Below, piece after piece: positions 24,788 through 32,617 of a stretch of 40,753 nucleotides of DNA. The notes below the pieces were generated by a model. It saw only the letters and a program-made list of their open reading frames with translations. It did not search any database and had not been told where the DNA came from. The stretch comes from Bacteroidales bacterium (GTDB lineage: Bacteria > Bacteroidota > Bacteroidia > Bacteroidales > VadinHA17), in the NCBI GenBank assembly GCA_030596125.1, contig JAUVKT010000015.1, positions 1 to 40,753 on the forward strand. The letters are read 5' to 3'. Position numbers and translations under genes: made by a program. Within the stretch, counting starts at the first letter, position 1. Every line of letters begins with the position of its first letter.

Positions 24788-25669
24788 TTACACCCACTGC
24801 TCAGCAACGATTTCGCCTTCAACTCCAACAATAATTTGTTTGATTGGAACTTTGCGCTTTGCTTCAGCAGCAGCAGCCTGAACCATTTGGATCAGCCCCC
24901 CGCAACAAGGCACTTGCATAATGATAACGCTAATAGTATTTACCATTGCATCATCAATCAGTTGTCTGAATTTTTCGATATAGGAATCAGTGTTTGAGTC
25001 TAGTTTTGGACAGGCTATACCCAGGCTTTTACCCTTAAGATAGTCGCTATGGAAGTTACCCATTGAAAATGCCACGCAATCAGCAGCGATAACAAGATCA
25101 GAGTTTCTGAAATATGATGCGCCAGGATTAACAAGGTGCATCTGAACAGGCCATTGTGTTAATTCTGATTTTTGACTTAATGTAGCAGAGCTACAGCCTG
25201 CCTCATTACCTTTTGAAAAACTTCTCTCCTCTGAACCCGGACATCCACATGCTAACTTATACTCTTTATTTTCCATTATATTTTCTCCATTTACTTTTTT
25301 AATTATTTCTGTTACATCAAAATCAATATCTTCTTTATGGCTTAATAAGTATGTCACACCCTCCTTAAGAAATTCATCTTCACCATGATCTTTTAAATGA
25401 GTAAGATGGGCAACAATAACATTCTTACCCTTGCTTACCATATCCTCCATTACTTTGACCTCATCATATGCTTCAGCTTCGCGCTGCTCTATAGAAATTG
25501 CATCCTGTGGGCAATGACCGATACATGCACCCAGTCCATCGCACATCAGATCGCTTACAAGTCTTGCTTTATTATCAATTATCTGTAAAGCACCCTCATG
25601 ACAATTAGGTATACATAATCCACAACCATCACATAAGTCCTCGTCAATCTTTACCATATCCCGCTTCAT
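24788..25669 (-). CDS. Ferredoxin-type iron-sulfur protein
   Basis: A 293-residue cytoplasmic protein with two N-terminal cluster motifs. The first is complete: C13-x2-C16-x2-C19-x3-C23. The second reads C43-x5-C49-x3-C53 with L46 where the second cysteine should be (CDGLGAC), a pattern I recall as typical of this family, and one that would favour a three-cysteine or atypical cluster. The rest has many scattered cysteines, including ACGCPG, a CPK segment and a VPCCGG motif. Start ATG at 25669; an ATG at 25657 (MVKIDEDLCDGC) is also possible. It is divergent from a Crp/Fnr gene with a palindrome in between, so regulation by that protein is likely. Function unknown; electron transfer or redox sensing is inferred. 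Confidence 0.8.
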   Translation of the reverse strand: MKRDMVKIDEDLCDGCGLCIPNCHEGALQIIDNKARLVSDLMCDGLGACIGHCPQDAISIEQREAEAYDEVKVMEDMVSKGKNVIVAHLTHLKDHGEDEFLKEGVTYLLSHKEDIDFDVTEIIKKVNGENIMENKEYKLACGCPGSEERSFSKGNEAGCSSATLSQKSELTQWPVQMHLVNPGASYFRNSDLVIAADCVAFSMGNFHSDYLKGKSLGIACPKLDSNTDSYIEKFRQLIDDAMVNTISVIIMQVPCCGGLIQMVQAAAAEAKRKVPIKQIIVGVEGEIVAEQWV

Positions 25670-25724
25670 AAGTTTACTGTTTTGATTTATGGTACAAAGA
25701 TATTACTGCTTTAACCCTCATACG

Positions 25725-25738
25725 GTAACATATATTAC
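25725..25738. promoter_or_regulatory. Candidate Crp/Fnr-type operator
   Basis: GTAACATATATTAC is a near-perfect inverted repeat (GTAA...TTAC) in the 101-base gap between the ferredoxin gene and the Crp/Fnr gene. It lies about where the -33 element of the regulator's own promoter would be. Confidence 0.45.
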
Positions 25739-25746
25739 AAAATCAC

Positions 25747-25754
25747 TATTTTTG
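25747..25754 (+). promoter_or_regulatory. Candidate -7 element of the Crp/Fnr gene
   Basis: TATTTTTG matches TAnnTTTG 16 bases before the ATG at 25771. The expected -33 TTG is absent; the GTAA palindrome occupies that position. Confidence 0.4.
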
Positions 25755-25770
25755 AAATAAAAACAGAATT

Positions 25771-26439
25771 ATGAATAAGATACTGGTTGAATGTCAATTA
25801 TTCAATGGGCTTAACCCGGATGAGATTAATGATCTGTTATCTTCAATTACTTATCAAACCAGGAAATTCACTAAAGATGAATTGATTGCTCAGGCGGGGA
25901 GTGAAGCACAGGGATTATATATACTATTGCGAGGAAGTGTACGTGGTGAAATGGTTGACTTTTCAGGCAAGGTAATTAAGATTGAAGATATTGAGGTTCC
26001 CCGTATGCTGGCACCTGCCTTCCTCTTTGGTAAAAACAACAGATATCCTGTTGATATTCTGGCAAATAACGATGCAGAACTGATTTTCTTTCATAGTAGC
26101 ACGTTCTTAAGAATTCTTCAGCTCAACCAAAGGGTGCTAATGAATTATCTGAATATCATATCCGACAGGGCTCAGTTTTTATCTGCAAAAATTAAGTTTT
26201 TATCTTTTCACTCCATCAAGGGCAAGTTTGCCAATTATCTCTTTAGTCTGAAAAGACACAATATGGAAAATGATATTCTTCTGCCTTTATCGCAGCTCAA
26301 ACTTGCTGATTTATTCGGAGTTACACGCCCTGCTTTAGGCAGGATAATACGCGAACTACACAATGACAAAATTATTGAGGCCAAAGGCAAAAAAATAGTA
26401 ATACTTGACAAATCCAGGCTTATTCAGTTGATGAAATAA
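25771..26439 (+). CDS. Crp/Fnr-family transcription regulator
   Basis: A 222-residue regulator with an N-terminal cyclic-nucleotide-binding-type beta-barrel (about 10-115), a long dimer helix and a C-terminal winged helix (about 150-215, with LADLFGVTRPALGRIIREL). It lacks the FNR cysteine set, so it does not hold an FNR-type cluster. The recognition helix reads TRPALGR, without the E-x-x-S-R residues of CRP and FNR, so its DNA site should differ from TTGAT-N4-ATCAA. The GTAA palindrome upstream is a reasonable site. The divergent ferredoxin-type gene is the likely target. Heme- or nitrosative-stress sensors such as HcpR belong to this superfamily, but the ligand here is unknown. Confidence 0.88.
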   Translation: MNKILVECQLFNGLNPDEINDLLSSITYQTRKFTKDELIAQAGSEAQGLYILLRGSVRGEMVDFSGKVIKIEDIEVPRMLAPAFLFGKNNRYPVDILANNDAELIFFHSSTFLRILQLNQRVLMNYLNIISDRAQFLSAKIKFLSFHSIKGKFANYLFSLKRHNMENDILLPLSQLKLADLFGVTRPALGRIIRELHNDKIIEAKGKKIVILDKSRLIQLMK

Positions 26440-26443
26440 GCAA

Positions 26444-26563
26444 TTAAGTTTTCCAATCCAATAATCTTTGTTCGCCTTTAAGAGCCCTGATATCTGTAGT
26501 ATCCTGACTCACCTCAATAACATCCTTATATTCTCCCTTTTCTACCAAACAAATTATATATAT
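26444..26563 (-). pseudogene. Possible C-terminal remnant of a lost gene
   Basis: A 39-codon open frame ends in a TAA at 26444. It reads IYIICLVEKGEYKDVIEVS, then QDTTDIRALKGEQRLLDWKT. The composition is protein-like for a spacer between two same-strand genes, yet the frame closes upstream at 26564-26566 and no good start codon is present. It may be the tail of a deleted gene. I do not recognise the family, and chance is possible. Confidence 0.35.
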
Positions 26564-26597
26564 TTACTGAAAAAATAATAGTAAAAAACAATGTTGT

Positions 26598-27485
26598 ATG
26601 AAAAATATTCCTGTAATTACTGTTTCGGGCAGATCATTGGCAGAGTCTTATGAAGCTGCATTAGTTGCATTATACAATGATGGAACAAGGTTTAAAACCC
26701 AGTATGATAAGCCTGGCGATCCTTTAAGTTTAGATTGCACCCTGAATTTAACTATTAATGAACCGGAAACCGATCCGATGATCCACATGGCTTTTCCGGG
26801 CGGGATTGACGAACTGAAGGAATATGTAATGGAACTAAAGGGTTATAAAGACCACTGGACTAAAAACATGAATGATGAAAAAGATACGCGATGGGAATAT
26901 ACATACCATGGAAGGCTTAAAAATTATGGTGTTTGGAAAGAGGTGGTAAATGGAGAGTCGGCTGAAGTGGGACCTTTTAAAATAGATCAGATTGAAAGTG
27001 TGATTGAGAAACTCTCGAAGCAGCCTTTTACGCGCCAGGCTCAAATGATTACATGGATGCCCAACATTGATACTGTATGTTACGACCCGCCCTGCCTGCA
27101 ATCGCTGTGGTACCGGATTCTGGAAGATGAGGATGGGGTTTACTGGTTAAATTGTAATATCCGTTTCAGAAGTAACGATGCATGGGGTGCCAGTTTTATG
27201 AATATGTTTGGTTTTGTTCAATTCAATAAGGAGGTTATTGCCTCCGGAGTTGCTGAGCGAACCGGTAAAACTGTAAAGCTGGGCAGGATGAATTGGCAGG
27301 CTGATTCATACCATATTTACGGGAAAGATATTCAAACTGCAAAAGAAAGATTGTTTGACAGAATGGACGGCATGGCTCTGGAAAAACGTACAATGCCATT
27401 TAACGACCCCTTTATTCGGAATATGTATGATGAGGCTGAATCTATGGTTCTGAAAAAAATTGAAGAACACGACCGAGAAAAATAG
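26598..27485 (+). CDS. Divergent thymidylate synthase-family protein
   Basis: A 295-residue protein whose C-terminal half keeps the thymidylate synthase core. C166 (DPPCLQSLWYRI) is in the place of the catalytic cysteine, R191-S192-N193-D194 in the place of the phosphate-binding RSxD, N202 in the place of the base-binding asparagine, and H239/Y241 (SYHIYGKD) in the place of the deoxyribose-binding motif. Bacterial ThyA has PCH where this has PCL, and the N-terminal half (1-130) does not look like ThyA. The RSND...N arrangement is closer to archaeal-type enzymes. It could make dTMP or methylate/hydroxymethylate another pyrimidine nucleotide; sequence alone does not decide. Its stop codon is inside a bidirectional terminator. 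Confidence 0.75.
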   Translation: MKNIPVITVSGRSLAESYEAALVALYNDGTRFKTQYDKPGDPLSLDCTLNLTINEPETDPMIHMAFPGGIDELKEYVMELKGYKDHWTKNMNDEKDTRWEYTYHGRLKNYGVWKEVVNGESAEVGPFKIDQIESVIEKLSKQPFTRQAQMITWMPNIDTVCYDPPCLQSLWYRILEDEDGVYWLNCNIRFRSNDAWGASFMNMFGFVQFNKEVIASGVAERTGKTVKLGRMNWQADSYHIYGKDIQTAKERLFDRMDGMALEKRTMPFNDPFIRNMYDEAESMVLKKIEEHDREK

Positions 27486-27502
27486 GAACAGCTTCCTATT
27501 TT
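27479..27502. terminator. Bidirectional CAGC-loop terminator between convergent genes
   Basis: AAAATAGGAA and TTCCTATTTT form a perfect 10-bp stem around CAGC. The left arm contains the TAG stop of the rightward gene, and the right arm overlaps the TAA stop of the leftward TonB receptor gene by two bases. Confidence 0.75.
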
Positions 27503-29747
27503 AAAATCTTCCACTAAACTGTATGCTGTAGTACCTGTGTGGCATAATATCACCAGGGCGACCCATATATTCCGTATTGGTGAGGTTTTTTACTACGATT
27601 GAAAGATGATATCTGCTGTTAAACCTGTATCCTGCATGGAGGTCCATAACAAAATGTCCCGTATGGTTCTCGGTCCAGTAATCAAAAAAGCCCGGAAGTA
27701 TTGTCTCCCTGGTAAGCGGGTTTACAAATACGTCATCAATTTCGAGTATTTTTGATTGAATATAGACATTCATACCGAATTCCATTTTACTGTATATTGT
27801 CGACAGTGAGATCTTTGAAGAGTGTTTTCGCCGGAATTTCAGGTAATCTCCCGTGTTTTTCCCGGTAACAGCATTGAATTCAACCGGGTACATGTAAGTA
27901 TATCCTCCTCTCAGCGTTGTATTGAAACTCCCAAAATTCCTGTTAAGCATAAATTCAACTTCAGCCCCATATACCCTTGAATTTTGAATATTTACCGGCC
28001 TGAAGCCATGACCGCCAATACCTGTAACCGGATCAGTATAGATACCAAAAACATACTCAATAAGGTCACTGTTTTGTGAATAGAAGAGTGCTATATCAGT
28101 ATAACCGCTTACCTTTTCTGTGGATATTCCTCTCTTCAGACCAATCTCACTGCTCCACCCCGACTCTGGCCTGATCTCCGGGTTGGGAAATATTTTTACT
28201 GCACCAACAGTTGTATAAGCAAATTTTTCAGCAACGGAGGGGTACCGGTATCCCTGTCCAAACGAAAACCTCATAAATGATGAGCGGGCAATCTTGTAAT
28301 TTATTCCTGTTCTGAATATCGGGACTAACCTGTCTCCGTCACCATCCAGAAAGCTTTTCTCAAGTCTCACTCCTGCAACCCCTTTTAATTTATCTGTGGG
28401 CTTTACTTCGAACTGAGAATATATCGCAATATTGAACCCGCTATGATCACCATAAAAGTTTGAGTTGATAATGCTCTGTTGCTGTGATGTTCCTGCTACT
28501 ACGTTAATTGTTTCAGACAGGTTTCGTGTGAACTGGTATTCTGTAAAAAGGGAATATGAGTTACTGTTGTTATTTGGATTTTCAGGCATCTTGTTAAGAT
28601 TTGCAAGATATCTTGCCTTAAATTCGTGTTTCTGACTGTTGGTTCCGGAAATTGAAATAAACGGATCAATTGAGAATGATATTCCTTTAAATTTCATTGC
28701 GCTTCCCTCACTCTGCTTCAGGGCACCATATTGTGCATCCTCCCACAGAAGAAAATCATTTTTTGAGGTGTAACTACCACTTACACCCAAACCATATGAA
28801 AGCGATTTATATTTAACACTGTTGTGTTTAAGTCTGATATTAGCACGCCCAATCCTTTCGTCATTAAGTTTCCTGTAGCCGTTGTCATTTATTAATCTTG
28901 CTCCTAACTCTATATCGGTATTACCATATTGTTTTGAATGAGAAAAAGATGTGCTTTCAGTCATCCTGGGGGTATCCCACCATACCCAGTTTTTTTGTTT
29001 TGGTTTATCATAGATACCGGTTTGTATTGAGAATTGGGTTACCGGTTCGGGTCCTGCTTTCTGTGTAATAAAATTAATTACCCCGTTTAGTGCTGACGAT
29101 CCGTACAGGACAGATGATGCTCCCTTTATTACTTCAATCTGTGATACATTCTCAACCGGAAGATTACCCCACTTAATATTTCCGGCATCGGACGAAAGCA
29201 TAGGTAGTCCGTTTACAAGTGCCATAACCCTGCTGCCTGCTCCATAACTGTATCCACTGCCTCCCCTTATTGATGCCTGTCCGTCCATAATCTCAATCCC
29301 CGGGGTCATATTAATGATCTCACTGGACTTGACTATATGATTCTGTGTAATCATATAGGGCTTAATAAGGTTCATCGAAACAGTTAATTCAGATAATCGT
29401 TGTTCTGATTTTCCGGCGGTAACTACTATTTCATTGATTTCGGTAATATCAGGCGTAAGTGCAATCTCTGTTTCGATAGTCTCTCCAGGTTTAATAATTA
29501 AGGTTTGTGTTTCACTTCTGTAGCCAATAAAGCGAAATGTTAGTTCAATGGATTGACCTTCAAAAGCAATAAGAAACTCTCCATTGCTATCAGTTGCAGC
29601 TCCTCTGTCCTTACTATAAATTATATGTACTCCCGGTAATGATTCACCTGTATTAACATCATAAACCCTGCCTCTTACCATACCTTTTTGGGCATAAACA
29701 AGTGTACAGGCAAATGCCAATAAAAGAGTAGTAAAGAGAGTGCGCAT
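27501..29747 (-). CDS. TonB-dependent outer-membrane receptor
   Basis: A 748-residue receptor with signal peptide (about 1-19, ending LVYAQ), a carboxypeptidase-regulatory-like domain (about 22-100), a plug (about 108-235, with SEIINMTPGIEIMDGQASIRGGSGY and QIEVIKGASSVLYGSSALNGVINF) and a 22-strand-type barrel ending in an aromatic residue (IQFSGRF), as expected for outer-membrane insertion. The plug resembles BtuB/FepA-type transporters of vitamin B12, heme or siderophores rather than SusC. The start at 29747 lies 8 bases after the stop of the upstream lipoprotein gene, so the two form an operon, and the FNR-type regulator gene lies just before them. Substrate unknown; metal or heme uptake is a guess. 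Confidence 0.9.
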   Translation of the reverse strand: MRTLFTTLLLAFACTLVYAQKGMVRGRVYDVNTGESLPGVHIIYSKDRGAATDSNGEFLIAFEGQSIELTFRFIGYRSETQTLIIKPGETIETEIALTPDITEINEIVVTAGKSEQRLSELTVSMNLIKPYMITQNHIVKSSEIINMTPGIEIMDGQASIRGGSGYSYGAGSRVMALVNGLPMLSSDAGNIKWGNLPVENVSQIEVIKGASSVLYGSSALNGVINFITQKAGPEPVTQFSIQTGIYDKPKQKNWVWWDTPRMTESTSFSHSKQYGNTDIELGARLINDNGYRKLNDERIGRANIRLKHNSVKYKSLSYGLGVSGSYTSKNDFLLWEDAQYGALKQSEGSAMKFKGISFSIDPFISISGTNSQKHEFKARYLANLNKMPENPNNNSNSYSLFTEYQFTRNLSETINVVAGTSQQQSIINSNFYGDHSGFNIAIYSQFEVKPTDKLKGVAGVRLEKSFLDGDGDRLVPIFRTGINYKIARSSFMRFSFGQGYRYPSVAEKFAYTTVGAVKIFPNPEIRPESGWSSEIGLKRGISTEKVSGYTDIALFYSQNSDLIEYVFGIYTDPVTGIGGHGFRPVNIQNSRVYGAEVEFMLNRNFGSFNTTLRGGYTYMYPVEFNAVTGKNTGDYLKFRRKHSSKISLSTIYSKMEFGMNVYIQSKILEIDDVFVNPLTRETILPGFFDYWTENHTGHFVMDLHAGYRFNSRYHLSIVVKNLTNTEYMGRPGDIMPHRYYSIQFSGRF

Positions 29748-29755
29748 GGTTACTC

Positions 29756-30172
29756 TTACTTATTCTTAAATGTAATTCTGATATCAAGAATCACTTCAGG
29801 AATGGCTGTCGGGAAGTTTGTGGTTAATTTTAAAGATTGAGCAGTCAGTTCAATAATATTCGATGATAAAGGAAGTATTAGTGAATCAGACGTAATGGTG
29901 ATATTGGTTTCGCTATTTGTGAAGTACCAGGTACCGATATACTGACCGAAATATCCGGTTCCATCTTCATAAAATTCGGCATCACCGGCAAATTTCTCCA
30001 GTATCTCACCCGGGCCGCTTGCATCCTCTCCATCAACAAGCAGACTGTCGGTTTGCCATACTGTACCGGTTAGTAACCTGAAACGTTCGGAGTGATCATC
30101 ATCTTTTTTACTACAGGCATAAAGTATTAAACCTGATAAAAGAAATATTGATAATAGTTTGAAATTTTTCAT
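29756..30172 (-). CDS. Lipoprotein, lipocalin-like
   Basis: A 138-residue lipoprotein with signal peptide MKNFKLLSIFLLSGLILYAC (lipid-modified C20). The mature domain is beta-rich, with LTGTVWQTDSLLVDG and GTWYFTNSETNITITSDSLI, as in the Bacteroidetes lipocalin-like domains. The ATG at 30172 is chosen over one at 30199 because it opens the signal peptide directly. The gene ends 8 bases before the TonB receptor start, so the two are almost certainly co-transcribed and the lipoprotein may bind the receptor's substrate at the surface. That role is inferred from position only. Confidence 0.8.
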   Translation of the reverse strand: MKNFKLLSIFLLSGLILYACSKKDDDHSERFRLLTGTVWQTDSLLVDGEDASGPGEILEKFAGDAEFYEDGTGYFGQYIGTWYFTNSETNITITSDSLILPLSSNIIELTAQSLKLTTNFPTAIPEVILDIRITFKNK

Positions 30173-30298
30173 AACCCTGTTATTTGAGCTGATAAACAAA
30201 TTACACCCTGAAAATATACGAAAAAATGATTACTTAAAAAAGAAGAATCGTTTATACATAGTTCTTCATGATGCTCCTGTTCCTTTTCTACAAGTTCA

Positions 30299-30997
30299 TT
30301 ACCCGAAGCGGGCAATCTGTTCGAGATACTTTTTGTTTAAGATCTCCACCTCTTTCCCATTAATAAGAATGATCTCCTGGGTCTTAAATTGTGTCAGGAT
30401 ACGGCTTGTGCTCTCTTTTGACATACCTGCCAGTTCAGCCAGGTCAGATCTGCTAATGGTAAGGTTAAATGACCTGCTGAAAAATATGTCATTTACCAGG
30501 TAAAGAAGAGCATCAGCAATTCTTGCCTCCATATTTTTATATATCACATTGATCAGCCGATCCGAGAATCGGCTTTGTGCACTGTTATAATGTTTTATAA
30601 GCTTCGGAACATTTTTTTTATCCTTGAGGACGATAGTTTTAAAAGCCTCTATATCTATCAGGCATGCTCTCGATTTGATGACGGCGGCACTCGATCTGAA
30701 AAGCATATCGTCATCAAAAATTGCCGGCATATCCAAAAACTGAAATGGTTTTACCAGTTCAAGAATAAAATTTTTATTGTTATCCCCTTCAATGTAAACC
30801 TTTGCCATACCGTCAAGCAGAAATACAAGATATTTTGATTTTGTGCCCTGTTTGTATATAGTTTCACCTGCCTTAAAATCAACCTCTTTTTTATTTGCAG
30901 TAAGAAATTCATACTCCTTTTCCGTAAGTCCGCCAAAAAAACAACGCGACCTTAATGAACATGCCTTACATTTTAGAACAGGAGTGTAATTCTTCAT
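30299..30997 (-). CDS. fnr: FNR-type oxygen-responsive regulator
   Basis: A 232-residue Crp/Fnr regulator. C10-x2-C13-x5-C19 and C112 match E. coli FNR C20, C23, C29 and C122, each exactly ten residues lower, so an oxygen- or NO-sensitive [4Fe-4S] cluster is likely. The cNMP-type barrel spans about 25-125, followed by the dimer helix. The winged helix carries E195, S198 and R199 (KESTSR), the E-x-x-S-R set that reads TTGAT half-sites in FNR. A near-consensus FNR box lies 24 bases upstream of its start, which points to autoregulation. It diverges from the MBS-like operon and precedes the lipoprotein and TonB receptor genes on its own strand. It is a stronger FNR candidate than the regulator at 25771. 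Confidence 0.9.
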   Translation of the reverse strand: MKNYTPVLKCKACSLRSRCFFGGLTEKEYEFLTANKKEVDFKAGETIYKQGTKSKYLVFLLDGMAKVYIEGDNNKNFILELVKPFQFLDMPAIFDDDMLFRSSAAVIKSRACLIDIEAFKTIVLKDKKNVPKLIKHYNSAQSRFSDRLINVIYKNMEARIADALLYLVNDIFFSRSFNLTISRSDLAELAGMSKESTSRILTQFKTQEIILINGKEVEILNKKYLEQIARFG

Positions 30998-31021
30998 TTA
31001 TGGTACCGGTTTTTCCGAAAA

Positions 31022-31035
31022 TTGAGATATATCAA
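31022..31035. promoter_or_regulatory. FNR box between fnr and the MBS-like operon
   Basis: TTGAGATATATCAA matches TTGAT-N4-ATCAA at 9 of 10 defined positions with the correct spacing. It lies 24 bases before fnr and 70 bases before the first codon of the divergent operon, so one site could serve both. A partial TTGAA...ATCAA pair follows with a longer spacer near 31057. Confidence 0.6.
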
Positions 31036-31105
31036 TTATTACTTGTAGATATCTCATTGAATATAAATATCAACTGTTAATTCATTAACTAATTTTACAC
31101 TGAAT

Positions 31106-31858
31106 TTGTTTACAAAACTAAATAAATTGAGCAATACCGGTTCAAAATTTGGAATAATAATTAAGAGGGATACTCTATCAAAGGCACCTGTTTCTGCTTT
31201 AACAGGCTGGTTAATACTTGAGTCGAATGATCCGTTTCCCGATTATTACTGTAACGAAGAAAACCCTACAGACAATAGTTGCAAGGAGAATTATTACTAT
31301 CTCCCGGTAAAGCATAACGGGCAATGGGATGACAACCGTTTATGCCGATTCATTCTGGAGATACAAAAAGAGAAATCGGTTAATGTATGTATCGCCACGA
31401 TCGAGATGAACGGTGCTTTATGTCCGGCAATAAGGGTTAAAGGAGTGAAGGCAGAATACCTGAAGGTAGTTGTTGATTTTTTTGTGACAAGAAATGTTTT
31501 TTTTCATAAAAACAGAGATATTAAGAGCTATCTTAGTCTCATTGATACAAAAAGTTTCTTTAATGTAAAGGAGATAGCCCCCGGTATTTTTATGAATCTT
31601 TTTACAGATGGACTATTTTATTTAACAATTGATGAGATGCTTGATTGGAGTCTCTTTGAGAAACTGATAACCTACCAGAAGGGAGGCGGTGGTTTTAAGA
31701 ATTTTGATGGCGCTGTAGGGTATTGGATCGGAGACAGGGAGTATATCGATTTTATCAGGATATTTGGTAACAAACTGACTATAGAACAGCTTCAGGAGAT
31801 TAAACACCAGTTTATAAAAAACCTGTCAGCCTGGCACTCAAATGATTTACTAATATAA
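31106..31858 (+). CDS. Unknown protein leading the MBS-like operon
   Basis: A 250-residue protein of no family I recognise. It has no signal peptide or clear membrane segment. Cysteines are at about 49, 59, 80, 94 and 105, with CNEENPTDNSC in the N-terminal part; the set is not a standard cluster motif. The C-terminal part contains a GGGGFKNFDGAVGYWIGDREYIDF segment. The only plausible starts are TTG at 31106 or CTG at 31100, because no ATG lies near the open end and a stop closes the frame at 31064. The stop is 10 bases before the mrpE-like gene, so it is the first gene of that operon. A regulatory or assembly role is a guess. Confidence 0.7.
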   Translation: MFTKLNKLSNTGSKFGIIIKRDTLSKAPVSALTGWLILESNDPFPDYYCNEENPTDNSCKENYYYLPVKHNGQWDDNRLCRFILEIQKEKSVNVCIATIEMNGALCPAIRVKGVKAEYLKVVVDFFVTRNVFFHKNRDIKSYLSLIDTKSFFNVKEIAPGIFMNLFTDGLFYLTIDEMLDWSLFEKLITYQKGGGGFKNFDGAVGYWIGDREYIDFIRIFGNKLTIEQLQEIKHQFIKNLSAWHSNDLLI

Positions 31859-31868
31859 AATATAGCAT

Positions 31869-32363
31869 ATGAAAATAAAGGCTTTTACAGTAATTTTCAG
31901 CATTCTTATGGCAGTATGGCTGATCCTCAACCAGTCTGTTGATATCGAATATCTGGTTCTGGGTGCTGTAATTTCGGTACTGCTGGCATTTATGTTCTGC
32001 CGGGGATGCAGTGTTTTTAATGATATAAATTTTACTCCGAAGGCATTTGTTTACACTTTCATGTTTCTGGCCGTTTTTATATTTGAACTGATAAAAGCCA
32101 ATTTTGATATTGCCAGAATAGTGTTAACTCCTTCCCTTCCTATTAAACCTGGTATAATCAAGGCTAAAACAAAATTGAAATCGAGGATGGCCCGGCTAAT
32201 ACTTGCCAACTCGATCACACTTACTCCGGGCACTTTTACCATTGATATTATTGATGACACGCTCTATATACATTGTGTGCATTTAGATGATGCCGACAGG
32301 GAGAAACTCGGAAAAAAGATAATTAGAAAATTTGAAAAATATCTGGAGGTAATATATGGTTGA
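31869..32363 (+). CDS. mrpE: MrpE/MnhE-like subunit (Mbx/MBS subunit A)
   Basis: A 164-residue membrane protein with segments at about 5-40 and 57-80, followed by a cytoplasmic domain. The family signature LILANSITLTPGTFTIDI is present at about 110-130. In Mrp antiporters and in MBH/MBS complexes this subunit is part of the sodium-handling module. It starts 10 bases after the unknown lead gene and overlaps the next gene by 8 bases, so it is translationally coupled. The order E-F-G at the start matches the archaeal mbh and mbx/mbs operons rather than the bacterial mrpABCDEFG order. Confidence 0.9.
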   Translation: MKIKAFTVIFSILMAVWLILNQSVDIEYLVLGAVISVLLAFMFCRGCSVFNDINFTPKAFVYTFMFLAVFIFELIKANFDIARIVLTPSLPIKPGIIKAKTKLKSRMARLILANSITLTPGTFTIDIIDDTLYIHCVHLDDADREKLGKKIIRKFEKYLEVIYG

Positions 32364-32616
32364 TATTATTTTAAAAATTTCAATGGTAATCATTGTTTTC
32401 TCATTTCTGCTGGTGGTTATCAGGTTTCTTAGAGGAAACACTGTTCTTGACAGGGTTGTGGCCCTTGATGTTCTAACTGTCAGTTCAATAGGATTGATCG
32501 TACTGCTGGCCGATTCATTTGGCCGGGTTATATATATTGACGTTTCACTGGTCTATGCGATACTTAGCTTTATCGGTGTTATCGTTATTGCAAAATACCT
32601 TGAAAAAAGTTTATAA
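32356..32616 (+). CDS. mrpF: MrpF/MnhF-like subunit (Mbx/MBS subunit B)
   Basis: An 86-residue protein with three membrane segments. The family motif LRGNTVLDRVVALDVL (29-44) is followed by hydrophobic helices to the end. It overlaps the mrpE-like gene by 8 bases and is followed 1 base later by the mrpG-like gene. In MBH/MBS structures MrpF packs with MrpG against the lateral sodium module. Confidence 0.9.
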   Translation: MVDIILKISMVIIVFSFLLVVIRFLRGNTVLDRVVALDVLTVSSIGLIVLLADSFGRVIYIDVSLVYAILSFIGVIVIAKYLEKSL

Positions 32617-32617
32617 A

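Noticed and set aside
30172-30298. Regulatory RNA between fnr and the lipoprotein gene
   Set aside because: No stable stem or conserved motif was found by eye in this 126-base gap.
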